Notes: generated by a model not told the origin, from the sequence alone. Shown: positions 34,017-47,883, numbered from the stretch's first letter. The stretch is DNA of 64,000 nt from Rotaria sp. Silwood1 (GCA_905250075.1 CAJNOP010000680.1:1-64000); one strand, 5' to 3'. Numbers and translations are program-made.

Positions 34017-36980
34017 ATGTATATTTTATTGATCATATTCATTTGTTTATCTACATTGTGTAGTATAAATGGATATCAAGGTCCATTTCGTCGATTATAT
34101 CCAACAGGAAAACCGACTATTTTGAAAATTAATGATGATCCTGGTGAACCACTTTTTCTTACACCTTATATTGAACAAGGAAAAATTGATGAAGCAAAAA
34201 ACTTAAGGTTAATCTCTATCATTTCTTTTTTCTTTTTTTACTTATTCAAGTTTTTTGTTTTTTTAATAGTTTAGTTAAATTATTACCATTTCAACAACAA
34301 TCATATTCAGGTTATTTAACTGTTAATAAAGAATATAACTCAAATATGTTTTTTTGGTTTTTTCCTGCACAAAATGAAAATAAACCAAATACACCAATTA
34401 TACTTTGGTTACAAGGTGGTCCAGGTTCTTCATCATTATTTGGATTATTTACAGAAATTGGTCCTATTTATATTGATATTAATGGTAATATACAATTACG
34501 TCAAATAACATGGAATAAAAATTATCATTTAATTTTTATTGATAATCCTGTTGGTACAGGTTTTAGTTTTACATTAAATGAACAAGGTTATGCACGTACA
34601 CAAGAAGATATTGCACGTGATCTTTATTCAACATTAATACAATTTTTTCAAATCTATCAAAATTATCAAATAAATCCATTTTATATTACAGGTGAAAGTT
34701 ATGCTGGAAAATATGTACCATCAATAACATATAAAATTCATATTGAAAATCAAAATCCACAAGTAAAAATAAAAATTAATTTAAAAGGTATGACTATTGG
34801 AAATGGTTTATGTGATCCAATAAATCAATATATGTATGGTGATTTTCTTTATCAGGTATTATATATATATAAATAGAAGATATCTTTTCTAACAAGATTA
34901 AATATTCTCTATTTTGAGATATAAAAGTCATTTTCTACTTTGGTATAACTAAATTAATGATATAATCAAAATTTTATTTTATTTATTCGATTTTAAATAA
35001 TAGTTTAACTTTATTTCATTAGCAGATTAGCATTTTTTTAATGAAACAATGATCAGTATAGTAAAATTTGATTTAAGATTAGATAGCTTTTTTTTAATCG
35101 TAGTCCGAATTCCTATCTAGAGAAAACTAATCTATGACTATTTTCTTTATTATATAGATCGGTCTTATTGATCAAACTCAAAAAGCTTATGTTGATTTAC
35201 AAACAGCACTTATGCGTTATGCTATTGAACAAGAACAATATTTAGATGCATTTCATTTATTTGATACTCTTCTTAATGGTGATCTACTTAATACAACATC
35301 TTATTTTTATAATGTAACTGGTATTAAAAATTATTTTAATTATTTACTAACAAATACACCAGAAGATCAAAGTTATTTTGTTTCATTTATTACACATCCT
35401 GAACGTCGACAACAAATTCATGTTGGTAATATATCTTATGGTAGTCAAAATGATATTGTCGAAAAAATGTTACTAAATGATATGGTAAGATACAATACTA
35501 ATTAAACTTAGTTTTTCATATACTTGAATATTTTTGGCAAAAAAACTCATGTGCTATAGATGAATCTGAAGGATTTCTTTTGACGAGTTCAAGTGCGTAT
35601 GAGAGTGATAAAAAAATACAATACTGCACAAAGAAATTGTACAGACTGTATAGATTAATAGAATAAGTTCTATCTGATGGCAAACTAGCGATGAGAATAT
35701 ATCTATTGGATTTTGTTATCAGTCACAACAATAGAGGACATTTTTAATTAAAAGTTTCAGATCTTTTTGATTATTTCTATATTGAGATACGACTATGACA
35801 AAAGCATGTTTTTCACATTGATCATCTACAACGGCATAGTTCGATATGAACGCAGTTGAAACATATGAAACTATTACAATAATTTATTCTCATGAAGGAT
35901 TGGTCATAATGCAAACTTTCAATTCGAAACTTCATTTCCTAATGTGCTTGAGCGTGAACCACAGCATTCTACTAAAAAGTACAATATCTCGGCAATAATA
36001 AGCAATTTAGTCCGGATATCCGACACTTAGGAACAATCCTTGGTAAGTTATGACATATGCTTGCTCTCATAACTAGTATATAATTAGCTGGGCTCCGATT
36101 CGTCCTATAATTCGTATATTTTGTCAAAAAAAGTGGAAAAATTTTACGAGATTTGACTTTGCTCTGAGGGGTAGTACGGGGATCTTCGCGGCGCTACCCT
36201 CCTCTTCCCCCTCCCTGATCACTTTTTACAAAAAGGCCAGGTAATGTGAATAGGTGTTTCTTGCAAGTAAAGCTCATACATTTGAGGTGCGGTTCGACAT
36301 ACAATACCTAAATTTTTTACTTTTTTTAGTGAAAATAATCGTATAATTCAAAAAACGAAATTCTATAATTTCGAAAATTTGTAATCGGAGGTCAGGTAAT
36401 TAGTCAATGTGGCTGTATGAAGGATATTGAACTAGCGCATCTGCTGCTACGCAACATCCTATACCGCAAGATAGCAGAGATTTTCTCCTACAATGCATGA
36501 ATTATTTTAAATTGTGTAAATAATTTAAATGCTTATCTATAAAAAAGAAAAAGAAATTCATTCGCTATGATCCTATCTTAAAATCTACATACGAAAAAGA
36601 AAATTTCGAATTCGATTATTGATTTAATATTCTTCTAGATGCAAAGTATAGCTTGGAAAGTATCAGCTATAGCAAATGCAAATTATAGTGTTATGATCTA
36701 TAATGGTCAATTAGATATAATTATTGCTGTACCATTAACAATAGAATGGGTTAATCAACTTAATTGGATTGGTACTAATGAACTTCGTCAAGCACAACGA
36801 ATAATTTGGAAAGTTACTGATAATGATTCTGAAATTGCTGGTTATATAAAAACAGCAAATAATAATCGATTTTTTCTTGCAACTATTCGTAATGCTGGTC
36901 ATATGGTACCATATGATCAACCACGTGTAATGCTTAATTTACTTGAAAAATTTTTATCTATACAATTAAAATCTCTATGA
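34017..36980 (+). CDS. CPVL: Serine carboxypeptidase (CPVL/peptidase S10)
   Basis: Four exons, 34017-34207, 34270-34855, 35158-35484 and 36639-36980, give 481 aa (human CPVL 476). A signal peptide (YILLIIFICLSTLCSINGYQ) leads to a typical S10 peptidase that removes C-terminal residues from peptides in lysosomes or outside the cell. Conserved blocks: FFWFFPAQNENKPNTPIILW, LQGGPGSSSLFGLFTEIGP (oxyanion hole), NYHLIFIDNPVGTGFSF, YITGESYAGKYVP with the catalytic Ser at about 207, VMIYNGQLDIIIA with the Asp at about 394, and RNAGHMVPYDQP with the His at about 456. The catalytic triad is therefore complete. The third intron (35485-36638) is 1.15 kb and carries a decayed relative of the foldback elements; the others are 62 and 302 bp. 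Confidence 0.93.
35570..36010. mobile_element. Decayed foldback-family sequence in the carboxypeptidase intron
   Basis: Blocks resemble the large foldback at 41724-42889: AAAGTTTCAGATCTTTTTGA at 35750 versus GAAAGTTTCAGACATTTTGA at 41909, and GTACAATATCTCGGCAATAA at 35980 versus ATACAATATCTCAGCAACTA at 42769. No intact ends. A neighbouring segment (36150-36230) is unusually GC-rich and unexplained. Confidence 0.4.
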
Positions 36981-37297
36981 AAATAAAAAGAAATAGATAT
37001 TGATTTCTTTTTTTTTTGTTTTTATTTAACATTCATTCATCTTTTTGTGGACGATAATTCTTTTGAAAAAAAAACAAACAAAAAAAAAAAAAGAATAAAG
37101 ATTTTTGTTTTTTTTTTTTTAATATTGTTAAGTATATAAATTTTTTTTTTTTTGAAAAACAATTAATCAAATATACAAATAGATATGAGATTGATAAGGC
37201 AACGAGATAAAGGAAGATTACCTGGATAAGACAAAAAAAAAAAAGAAAACATTTCACAAAGACTAGAAAATGGGCTCGTAGAAAGATATTTTTTTTA

Positions 37298-40200
37298 TTA
37301 AAGACGATCATGAATATCTTCTTGATCAATCATATTATTATCATATACACTGTTGTTTAATGACGGAGAAGATTTAGATGCAGCAAGATCAAAAGATTCT
37401 TCCAAAAATTTTAATATCATTTCATAAAGATATTCATATTGTGTCTAAAGAAAAAAAAAACAAGAAAAATAATAATAGTTTTCATTGTAATAACATACTA
37501 GAGATGTTATCATAGCAATACGTTGTCGTTGTAAGGCACGTACACGTTGAAATATATCAACAGCATGTTCATTTTTTAATTGATCCAATAATATAACACA
37601 CATACAAAATATTGAACAAGATGGACCACCATTTCTAATCAAAAATAATATTAGAAAATATTTAACTTTAAAAAGATTGAATTGATTCTTTCAGAATCTA
37701 TTGATGTAGTATTAGACAGTGACAGTGTTTGATCTAGGAATTCGTTTTCCGAATGGGCGAGTCGAAATTTCGGGTGAACAGCGCCCACTCGGCCCATCCA
37801 GCAGACGAATGGCTGCTGTATATTTTCGAGTGGGCGAATTAAAATTTCGGGTGGGCGGCGCCTACCCAGTAGATAAATCACTGAGGCAGTCTATATTTTT
37901 ACTCTCAAAGGATAAAAAATTACGTATTAGTTAACATTTTTAAGAATGACGGAACGTTTGTTCACTATGCGATCATCATGTTACCTAAAGTATAGATTCT
38001 CCTATTCTCGAAATTCATAGCATGTTGAAATAGTGATTTATCAATTCAATGTCAACATAACTTGTTAATTCAATCAGAATTGCATAAAAAGAATTCTACA
38101 ATTATAAAAATAACGAGATTGTTGCAGAACAAATAATAAATATCTAAAAGTATTCAATTACTTATTATTCAGTCTTTTAAATTAACTCTAAAACAATAAT
38201 CTTGAATTCATATGTCGACTTGTCCAAGCGTAACGCGATGACGTTTTGTCCGCTGTGTCTTCAAATTTTCTTAGCAATAAAATCACTTAGAAATTTGATT
38301 TTTTTCGTCAGAAGGTGTGTCTCCTTATGTACTCTTGAAATTCGGTAAACTTGAGTTTATTGAGCAAAGCATTCTGAAAATCATAGCAAAGTAACGCGAT
38401 GATGGACAAAGGACAAAAATCTGAGGGTGTTGTACTCACTCTTTGTTTTTCTCCAAATGTATATTTTCTTTCTTACTACAACGGATAATATTGGTGACAC
38501 TTAGACCTGATTTTTCAAACTACCGGCATTGAAGGTGACGCATTTACATGGACAAGCCGATGTACTTCAGACGATTCTATTACACTTATAAGTATTCATC
38601 ATCAAGACTAGTAGAGCATGCTGATAAGATCTGTCAATTACACTCAATTATTATTTATATAAATAGACCAGCCCGTAATACATATGAATGCTTGTTGATT
38701 ACGTATGGGTTATTATGATAATATTATGTATTCATAATAAGTAATTGAACTATGTCGTTTTAGGTATGTATTAAAGATAATTAGTACAGTACACTGATAA
38801 CATCAATCAATCATATACAATTGTTCTTCTTATATAGATCAATTCAATGATATATGAATATTGAATAGTAATACATAATTTCAAATACAGCATGAAAAAC
38901 ATTAAATAGAAAATTATTCGAATGGATTTAAAATTTAACGATGAAAATTTTTAATCTATTGTCTATTTTAGAGTTAAATGATCGTAGACATTTTTTGAAT
39001 AACTTTTAGTAGGAATGAGATAAAGATCTGCGATTTTCATACAGATGAAAAGAAAAGGTTTAGTTAAAACGTTTTCAAAAGAATTGCGTTTTTTTTTCTT
39101 CTACATGAAAAAAAAGAAAATAGTTTTTCTATCAAAATACTACCCAAAAAATTTACATTTTTCCAATTAACCTACCCACAATGAACAGTAATATATCGAT
39201 CATGATTAGTTGTATGTTGTCGTTTATTAATATAACCAATAAAATCAAATAAACTATTTGTTAAAATACTTGGAAAACATTGTCCATTCTCAAATTCATC
39301 ATTTGTACTTATAGGAAGAAGATATTCAAAATGATATATTGTTTTTGATAATGCTTCACGTGTATCTGTTAAACAAAATTCTCTAATTATCATTTTTTCT
39401 TGTATTAATTCTTTTTGTATTAATTTTAATAATGTTGTTGAACCTATTTTCATTGTTGTATCAAAATCATTCGGATAATAAATTGGACATTTAGGAGATG
39501 ACTAAAAAAAACAAAAGCAAATCAATAAGGAATAAAAAATAACAAAAAAAAACAAAAAGAAAATTAACTAACATCATTTATTGTATGTAATTGTACAATA
39601 CAATTTGAATCATGTTCAATAAACATTCGCCAAAATTCATGAATAGTTTCAGATAATGGATCTTGAGTTATTATAAAAGAACAATCATGAGAATAACCCT
39701 ATTTTAATATTTAATTAAAATTTTTCATTTGACAAATATTAAATCTTACTTCAACAAATGATGCATTAATATATGGATGTCCGAGTATACGACTTAAACA
39801 AACACGATTACGATCATCTATATTTAAACAGATATATATATAATTAGTATTAATTTTAAAAAAATATGAACTTCTTACAAGGTACTATTTGTGGATGACG
39901 ATTTCTATCAATATTATCCGATAAATATGCATCACGTTGTGATACATTTTCAACAGGTAATAATAATAATTTCTAAATAAAAATAAATTTTTAAATTAAG
40001 TTTTTTTTTTTTTTTTCTACATACATTATATTCTAAAATTAATAAATTTTGTTTATTTTTTTTTAAATTTGTATATGTTGATCGAAATTTATTTGCTTCA
40101 ATTCTTGTATTACCATATAGATAATATTCTAATAATGATCGATATATAAATACATATTGTCTCTATACAAAAACAAAACAAAAAACTATTAACACAATTA

Positions 40201-43200
40201 TTCTAAGATTAAAATATAAAACATGATGTAACGAACTAATCTCACATTTCAAGACATATTTTTTTTTCCTTATCATTTTACTTAATCCTCATTAAATCAT
40301 AATTTAATAACATCTATCATGACTTCCAATGATTTATCTACCGGGTGGGCACCGCCCACTCGAAAATATATAGCAGTCATTCGTCTACTGAATGGGCGCC
40401 GCCCACCCGAAATTTTGACTCGCCCACTCAGGAAATGAAACCACACTGAATGCCTTCTATATAACATACCACTGTTTGTACCATTAGACTACGTTCACGA
40501 CGCATTTGTAATACAAAATTATAAATATCAATTTTTCCTTCTTGTTTTATTTTATCAATCATTGCATCTATTGCAATATATGTACCTGTACGACCAACTC
40601 CAGCTCTATACACAAAAAAAACAATTTTTTTTTTTTTTTTACAAAAAAAAAATTTATTTTGTATTTTACGTGCAATGAACAACAATAGGATATTGTTCAG
40701 AATTTGTTTGTTCATTGACTTCATGTATTAAATGAAGTAATGTATGAGAATCACTTGGAACATCCATATCTTTCCATTGTGTATAATGATATTGTATAAT
40801 AAGACGTGATTGTTGTTCATCATGAATTGAACTTATTGTTGATAAAGATACAGCATCATCAATTGGAATAATTGATGATGATGATGGTGAGGATATATCA
40901 CCAGTAGTATTTATCTTAGATAAAAAAAAAAAAGAAAATTTTTTTCTTTTTTTGTTTTTGTTAAATTTACTTTAGCTAATTGAAAATAACGTTTATCATA
41001 ATCACCTATTGAAATAATATCAATACAAGTTATACAATATGAACCATAAGTTATTGTTTGACCAAGTTCAGGCCAATATTGATGACATTTTGTCTTTGAA
41101 AAAATAAATAAATAAATAATTAAGAACAAAACAAAAAAACGAATATTTACCATACGAGAAGCACCTTCAATAACATTTGTTAACATAACAATTGATTTTA
41201 TTTTAAGTTCCCATATCATACGCCATAAATCTTCACATGTATCTGGTTTTGGACCTAAAAATTATACTTAATTATATCTCAAAGATTATTTCTAATAAGA
41301 TATATTACCTTGTGTTGCAATAAATTTATTTGGACATTTATAACCCTATAAGAAATGTAAAACGAAAATTTGTATTTTCAAAAAAAATAAATTAAATCTA
41401 ATTAACAAACCGAAATATAATTGCCATTGATATAATCTGTAGATGGATCATCATTTAATAGACTAAGAATAACTCGTGTAGCATCAATAGGTAAAATATT
41501 AAGAAAACGATTTTTTGATGAAACAATTGCTCGAGTTGCAGCTGTACATGGTAATTCTTCAAAATTGGGAATACTCTAGAAAGAAAAAAACAATAAATTT
41601 AATATCACCAATAACAAATTGTCATTGTTATATAGCCTATCAAATTCATGCTTAATCCAAATTCGACCTAATCTTTTAAAATTCTAAGTCTATAGTCGAG
41701 TACAGAAAAAATTGGATTCAAAACACTGACGAAGCAACCTTTACAACTATCAAATCATAAGTATGTAGATTCTAATGAGCTATAAATACCCTGAAAAGGG
41801 TTCGTACTGCTAGCTTATTACTACCCAGATATTATATTTTTAAAAAGAAAGCCGTAGTCCTCCTCAAAAACATTGCACAGAGAAAGATCTCAATGAGAAT
41901 AGTTTATTATGAAAGTTTCAGACATTTTGATTGGTCCTAGTCTAAAATAAGAATATTGGAATCCGTCAGTGTATATGAGCGATGTACAAGCTTGCTTTTA
42001 CCATAAGATAGGAACAAGCAAACGATCTGAAACTTTTACAATAGACTATTCTCATTGAGACCTTTCTCTATGCAAAGTTTTAAGTCAAAATTTAAAACTC
42101 ACGAGGGAACATTCCCAAGTGTCCCATCGTTTTTGAGTTCGGACTCTATGCATAAGGTAGATCCCAGTGATGTATGAAAAACCCCAGAAGAATAAGCGCC
42201 CTTAGGCCTTCTGTCTAGAGTTATGGGCATTTTACCGAAATTTTAGCCTTTGGCATGGTAAATACGGACAAATCAAATGATGGTATTTCAACCTGCGATT
42301 TTGTCCACGAATAGATCTATTTATGAGTAGAATACGCTGAAAATTTCAGCTCAAAAAAATGTTCTATTCCTGAGATATTAAAGTCCAAAAAATCAATAAT
42401 GTCCCACGAAAGATGCTAGAATTTACTGTTTTTTGGGACTTTAATATCTCAGGAATAAAACATTCTTTTGAGCTGAAATTTTCAGGATAGTCTACTCACA
42501 AATAGATCTATCTGTGGACAAAATCGCAGATCGAAATACAGTTATTCGATTTATCGGTATATACCATGCCAAAGGCTAAAATTTCGGTAAAATGTCTATA
42601 ACTCTAGACAGAAGGCCTAAGAGCACTTATTCTTCTGGGGTTTTTCATACATCACTGGGATCTACCTTATGCATAGAGTTCGAACTCAAAAACGATGGGA
42701 CACTTTGGAATGTTCCCTCGTCAGTTTTTCTAATGTTTCTGACGGGGACCATGACTTTCTATTTAAAAATACAATATCTCAGCAACTATAAGCTAACAGT
42801 ACAAATCCTTTTCATGGTAGCCATAGCTCATTAGGATTTACATACTCATGACTTGAAAGCGATAGTTAGAAAGGTTCCCTCGTTAGTGTGACCAGGTAAA
42901 GATTCTACTAATTACATTAAAGAAGTAGCTAATCTAGCATAGACGCTTCATTCGCTCTCTTGTAATCTTAAATCATTTCTCTGGAAGAGAAGATCTAAAT
43001 AAAAACAAAACATAATACAACTTACTTTAAATTCAATAGCAAAAGCTAAATCATCCAAAGCATGTTTTTGCATATAAATATCATATAATCTTTCTACTGG
43101 AAATTCTTCCGGTATAGTAAATTTACCTATAAAAAAGAAAAAAACTTCTTTCGAATTTAATCATATGAAACAAAAAAAAAAGAGACAAGTAGAAAGTTTA

Positions 43201-45229
43201 TTCTACATGCATATTATTATCAAGAAAAAGAAGTTATTATCTATATAGAGAATTAAGAAAATATTACTACTTGAATACAAAAGACACAAAAGAAAAACCT
43301 ACTATAACAAATATTTGTTGATAGTGAAACTGTCACAAAATTACTTGATAAATCATCTTGTTGATATTTAATATTTGATAATGAATTATATTTTCTTGTT
43401 GATAAAGAATAAAATTTTTGTCGATAATTTCGATTGTAACAATTAAATGGATCAACTAAAGAGTATTGTTCACTACTCATTTCAAAAATACTATATTCTC
43501 TAACTATTATTTTTTTTTGACTAACTATTTATATTATACAAATTAGAAAGAAAATAAAACCTATCAAATATTGTCATTCTAATCCCGTACAGACACATAA
43601 AATTAATCTTATTTATGCTTACCATGAATCGGTGAATGGGATAATGGTGTATTGTCTCGAGAATCTTTTGCTTCCGATGACGAATGTATACAAGGTAATT
43701 TAAAATAAGCAATACTTATACGTCGTCTACGTGTTAAACAAAAAAAAAAAAAAATATTAAAAAAAAAATTATTTTTAATATTTTTTACCTGAGTAGGAAT
43801 GTAAAAATAAGTGCAAGAAAAATAAAACCACTAAAACTACAAACAAGTATAATAACAAATATAGTTGCATTTGATGATGATGATGATGTATTTATTTTTA
43901 ATGTTGTTGATGAATATAATAAAGGAATTAAATCATTTGTTGTTGAAATATATTCAATATTAGATGATGTTGCAGCATCTGTAGTTAAATATGTTGTTAA
44001 TAATTCTGTTGTAAGATTTGTTGATTGAATTTTTGATTTAACACGTACAAAAAATGATGATGTTATTAATAAATCTCTTATTGTTGTTGTATATGGTGTA
44101 GTTGTTATAGCTAAATATAATTAATATAAAAATTTATCAACTTTAAATTCTATTTTATAATCAATCATAGATTTAATTCTCTTTTTCTTTTTTGTTTTAT
44201 ATTTGAAAATCATTGTTATATGAATGACTAATAATCATTTGTTAATTTTAAATATCTTTAGAAATTATTATTAATAAAATTGATTATTATTAGATATATA
44301 TTTCAATAACTTTTTTTTTGTATATTTGATGATTTGAATCTCAAGATCATAACTAAAAAGGTTATAGAAGATTTATTTATATAAGCCTATAGACTTTCTT
44401 GTTAATATGATCATGTTTATACTAGAAGTTAATCTGTAATCGATCGATATACGGATAGTTTATGTTAAAAAAACAAAAAAAACCAAACATTCAATAAGAA
44501 CATGTGCTAAAGCAAAAAAAAATGATCTTATAGTTTGTATTAAATAATGATATTATCTAACATAGAAATAACGTTTATTTTTATATATTTATAAAATCAA
44601 TAGATATTTATGTCCTTCAGAGATTAGGCATGATTTCTTTTCAAAGAGAAAAATCTGGATATATAACATAATTTTTCTGTTCGTATTAAGATAAATTAAC
44701 ATACAAGACATATGTCATAGTTCGGATATCAATGATTGATAACTGATGATATCATTTATCAACAAGACAAATATATTCATTGATGTACTAACTTAGTATA
44801 AAAACAACTGCTCCTGTTTTTTCATATTATTTTAAATGTTTGATGTCATAATATATAATTACATTTTTTTTTTTTATTATGAACTTGTCAATGTTTTAGA
44901 AGAGAGAACAAAAAATCTTCAAATATAAACATACTTGTAATATTAGTAGTTATTAATGTACGATTATTAATTAATGAACGTTGTCGATGTGTAGCCATAA
45001 TTTTTTTTAATACTTCAATAGAATTTGATTTTTTCCATGGACGATAATGATTTATTGTATGATTTAATTTTATTTGACGATTATCATATTGTTGATATAA
45101 AAATTTTTCTAATGATAATGAATGATTATATAATATAATATTAGTTGAATTTTCAATAATTCCATTTGTTATATTAATTAATAAAAGAAAAATAATAAGA
45201 AAAATAAGCATTTTATATATTATCGTCAT
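37298..45229 (-). CDS. Receptor-type protein tyrosine phosphatase with tandem PTP domains
   Basis: Eighteen exons close exactly in phase (955 aa), from 45229-44935, 44110-43789, 43726-43623, 43503-43303 and 43126-43026 through 40914-40670 and 40605-40470 (D1 catalytic) to 39501-39176, 37634-37499 and 37444-37298. A signal peptide and a short Thr/Asn-rich ectodomain (about 180 aa, no FN3 or Ig seen) precede the membrane span [21 protein letters not shown]1 (about aa 310-630): [48 protein letters not shown] (WPD loop as WKD), the intact CX5R loop HCTAGVGRTG, and [19 protein letters not shown]2 (about 657-940): [28 protein letters not shown], and [13 protein letters not shown] where the invariant Arg is lost. 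Such receptors dephosphorylate phosphotyrosine; D2 usually has a regulatory role. The short ectodomain resembles PTPRA/PTPRE. The exon 1-2 link spans 824 bp and is the least certain joint. Confidence 0.88.
37735..37880 (+). mobile_element. Copy 1 of a GC-rich short repeat (GGGTGGGCG element)
   Basis: GC-rich island in the 1.5-kb intron between D2 exons 17 and 16. It carries AAATTTCGGGTGGGCGGCGC, GAATGGGCGAGT, GCAGACGAATGGCTGCTGTA and TATTTTCGAGTGGGCG, all found in reverse orientation at 40337-40436. The GGGCGA...AAATTTCGGGTG block occurs twice within this copy, so it carries an internal duplication. Confidence 0.8.
38200..38570. other. Less AT-rich patch in phosphatase intron, possible decayed element
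   Basis: GTAACGCGATGA occurs twice (near 38229 and 38391), and CGACTTGTCC at 38216 is opposed by GGACAAGCCG near 38551, which hints at worn inverted ends. No coding sequence. Suggestive only. Confidence 0.3.
40337..40436 (-). mobile_element. Copy 2 of the GGGTGGGCG element
   Basis: Reverse-oriented copy of the element at 37735 inside the D1 intron 40163-40469: GATTTATCTACCGGGTGGGC, GCAGTCATTCGTCTACTGAA, GGGCGCCGCCCACCCGAAAT and CGCCCACTCAGG are shared. The copies agree to TAGATAAATCA at one end, which probably marks a terminus. It begins about 35 bp from the splice donor of exon 11. Confidence 0.8.
41724..42889. mobile_element. Large nested foldback element in phosphatase intron
   Basis: Outer arms (41724-41860 and about 42745-42889) are inverted copies: TAGATTCTAATGAGCT on the left against AGCTCATTAGGATTTA on the right, ending in CACTGACGAAGCAACC and GGTTCCCTCGTTAGTG. 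Within lies a second hairpin, 41878-42075 (GATCTCAATGAGAATAGT / ACTATTCTCATTGAGACC), and a third near-perfect one, 42098-42724, with arms of about 270 bp (GTGTCCCATCGTTTTTGAGT / ACTCAAAAACGATGGGACAC). The intron (41576-43025) is 1,450 bp, mostly this element. No transposase frame. Confidence 0.82.
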
Positions 45230-47883
45230 TCATATATATCCTTTCGTCCACATTCTATGTTCATCTAGAAAAACAACAACAACAACAATAAAAAAAAAAA
45301 GAAACGAAGCATAGTACGCGTATATATGTTTTTGTTTCTGTATGTGCGCAATTAAGGAGCATACATATGCATATATATATATATATATGTATGTATATGT
45401 GGGGATAATATAAACTAGAACATCAAATATAATAGGCTTACTATAACGATATATGTATAAAGAGAAGAACAAACAACAACTGTGTGTAAAATGAAGGCCA
45501 ACAACTTGACCGACCGCTCACCTTCTCTCATTTACCATGTACATCCATTGCAATTGCATCATCATCATGACTTTCATTTCTTATCCTTAGCTTCCTTCTT
45601 ATTCGGATATATCAATTAGAACTCACCGCTGTGTTTTTTATGCTTTCTCTGGTTTTTTCTTCTTCTTCTTCTTTTCTTTGCTGAATGACCGATGATGATG
45701 AATGCACACTTTTTTTCTTTCTCTTTTCCCACAGATGATGATGATGAACGATTAGTTTTTTTCTATATACGATGGGAAAAAAATTCAATTTTGGACCATA
45801 ATAGATGAGAGAACAATAGATCTGTCTTCTTTTTTTTTTTTTTTTTCTTTTCCTTATACTATTGGACAAACTATCAATATAAATGACATGTCGAGGTCGA
45901 GCTTAAAAAGACGAGCAATAAGAAGTGTTGAAGGTTCTCTTGTGTGACACATTTCTTCGTCTATTATTGAAGCTTGTCTCTTTCTTGAGAAAATATATAT
46001 AAAATAGCTCAATTTTGAGACAATGAAAAAAAAAAAAAAAGATTCATTTTTGTTTTCTTTATCAGATATATGAACAATTATACACATTCATATGATAAAT
46101 TATCTAGAAACGGACATTATTATAATCAACTATGGATAATTTTCTTTTTTTTTTTTTTTGTGTTTCACACATATAGAAATACTGACCAAATGAGTTGTCA
46201 CTCAAATCATCACTTGTTCATTATGTTTGATCAGCATATTTCAATTTCACTAATGCTTAACAACATTTATTTAAATTATGCTAAAAGAAAAATGATTGAT
46301 GAGAAATTGAATTGAAATTTTTAATACTTTACTTGAGATTTTGATATATATGTTATATTTATATTCAATTGTAAATCATATTCTTATATTTTTATGTCAA
46401 GCTGTTATATTTGATTAATATCAACCTGAAGAAACAAAAATAAAGAAAAAATGTTCAAGTATCAATAATGAAACTTTAAATTTTTCTTCTTTTCTTATTA
46501 ATCAACATAGTAAATATTTTTTTTCTTTAGAAATAAATATATTCAATGAATTATGTATTTAGAGATAAGAAAGATTATGAAATAACTACTTTCAATTTTT
46601 TATTCAACTAGATTAATTTTTCTTTCATCTCCAGGTGAAATAAAAATATATGTATAACATTATATAATCAACTGATTTTATATAGTTGATTGAGTAGAGT
46701 ATGAATTTCTTCATTGTTCACCTCTCGGGAAGAACTCTTGTTTCTTTTTTTTTTTTCTTACTTAAAAAGTAATCACGGACATAAGTAAAGAAAATTAATA
46801 AAAATGATCGAACAAAGATAAATCCAAGGATAAATATCAGTAGACATTTAACACCTTTTATTCGATAGAGAATTTCTAAACTTGATTCTAATTAACTGAT
46901 TATAAAAAAAAAAGCTAGTAGATTAACATATTTGAGATGTATGAGATCTTATTTACTTAACACTTCGAAAATATTTTCTTTTATGTATATAATTATAACG
47001 ACACAATGAAATATACTACACTTTTAATTCTTATATAATATCATATAAGACATAGTGAAAGTGACAGATTAAAACCTACATATATGAATGTATTACAAAA
47101 TTTATTACATGTATGAATATGATATTCAAAGAATTTCATGTAAAAAAAAAAAGAAATATTAATAAGTATTGCTGTTGAGAGATAATTATTCACGTATAGT
47201 TTTATACATAATCTTTAAACTCTATTTAGATTGAAAGTTTTGTTAGTATAAAAAGCAAACCTTTTAAGTGATTTTTGCATATGTATGATGAACAAAAAGA
47301 AATGTCTTTGTCTTTACTTCTTTTTTTGAATAAGAAATCTTATATGTTTCGTCTGTAATTTAATAAGTAAAGATCGATGTTTGAATATAAATTACTATAT
47401 TTTTAAAAAAAGGATAATTTTTGTTGTTTTATAAATCTACAATATATATATATATTATTTTAATTATCTCGTTCGATATTGATCGAGATTTAATGTCTAC
47501 ATATAAAGATGATAATCATATAGTTATTGGCAATCTTTGTTATAATGACTTAAAATGAAAAAGAAAAACAACAAGAAAAAAAAATACATAAATAACAATT
47601 CATTATCATCGATCTGACATTGAATGATTAGAAGAAAAAAAGAAAATATGAGATAATATAGTGTATGTTTTTATTTTTTTTTATGAGAAATCGATCACAT
47701 GCCAGACTAAAAAAAAATAGAAAAATATTCGAATATTTTTTGTAAAAAAATCATGTTATACTAACAATATTTGATATACACGAATAATATTTCAATCATT
47801 TTACAGTTAGTTATCTATAACAAATAATTTTTTGAAAAAAAACAAAAATAATCATTATTTTTATCTATAATCATACTTTTAAA
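45230..47883. other. Intergenic region upstream of the phosphatase gene
   Basis: About 2.65 kb, AT-rich. TA/TG microsatellites occur at 45370-45400 and CT/AG-rich tracts at 45640-45730. Open frames here are low complexity. It must contain the phosphatase promoter; no element can be named. Confidence 0.4.

Noticed and set aside
37719-37934. Arg/Gly-rich frames on both strands
   Set aside because: Produced by the GC-rich GGGTGGGCG element, not a gene.
42592-42834. 80-codon plus-strand frame in the phosphatase intron
   Set aside because: Lies in the arm of the foldback element; its composition follows the repeat and it has no known domain.
44888-45229. First phosphatase exon as a separate small secreted protein
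   Set aside because: The frame meets a good donor (GTATGT at 44934), and its one-nucleotide overhang fits the acceptor at 44111 exactly, so it is better read as the signal-peptide exon of the receptor.
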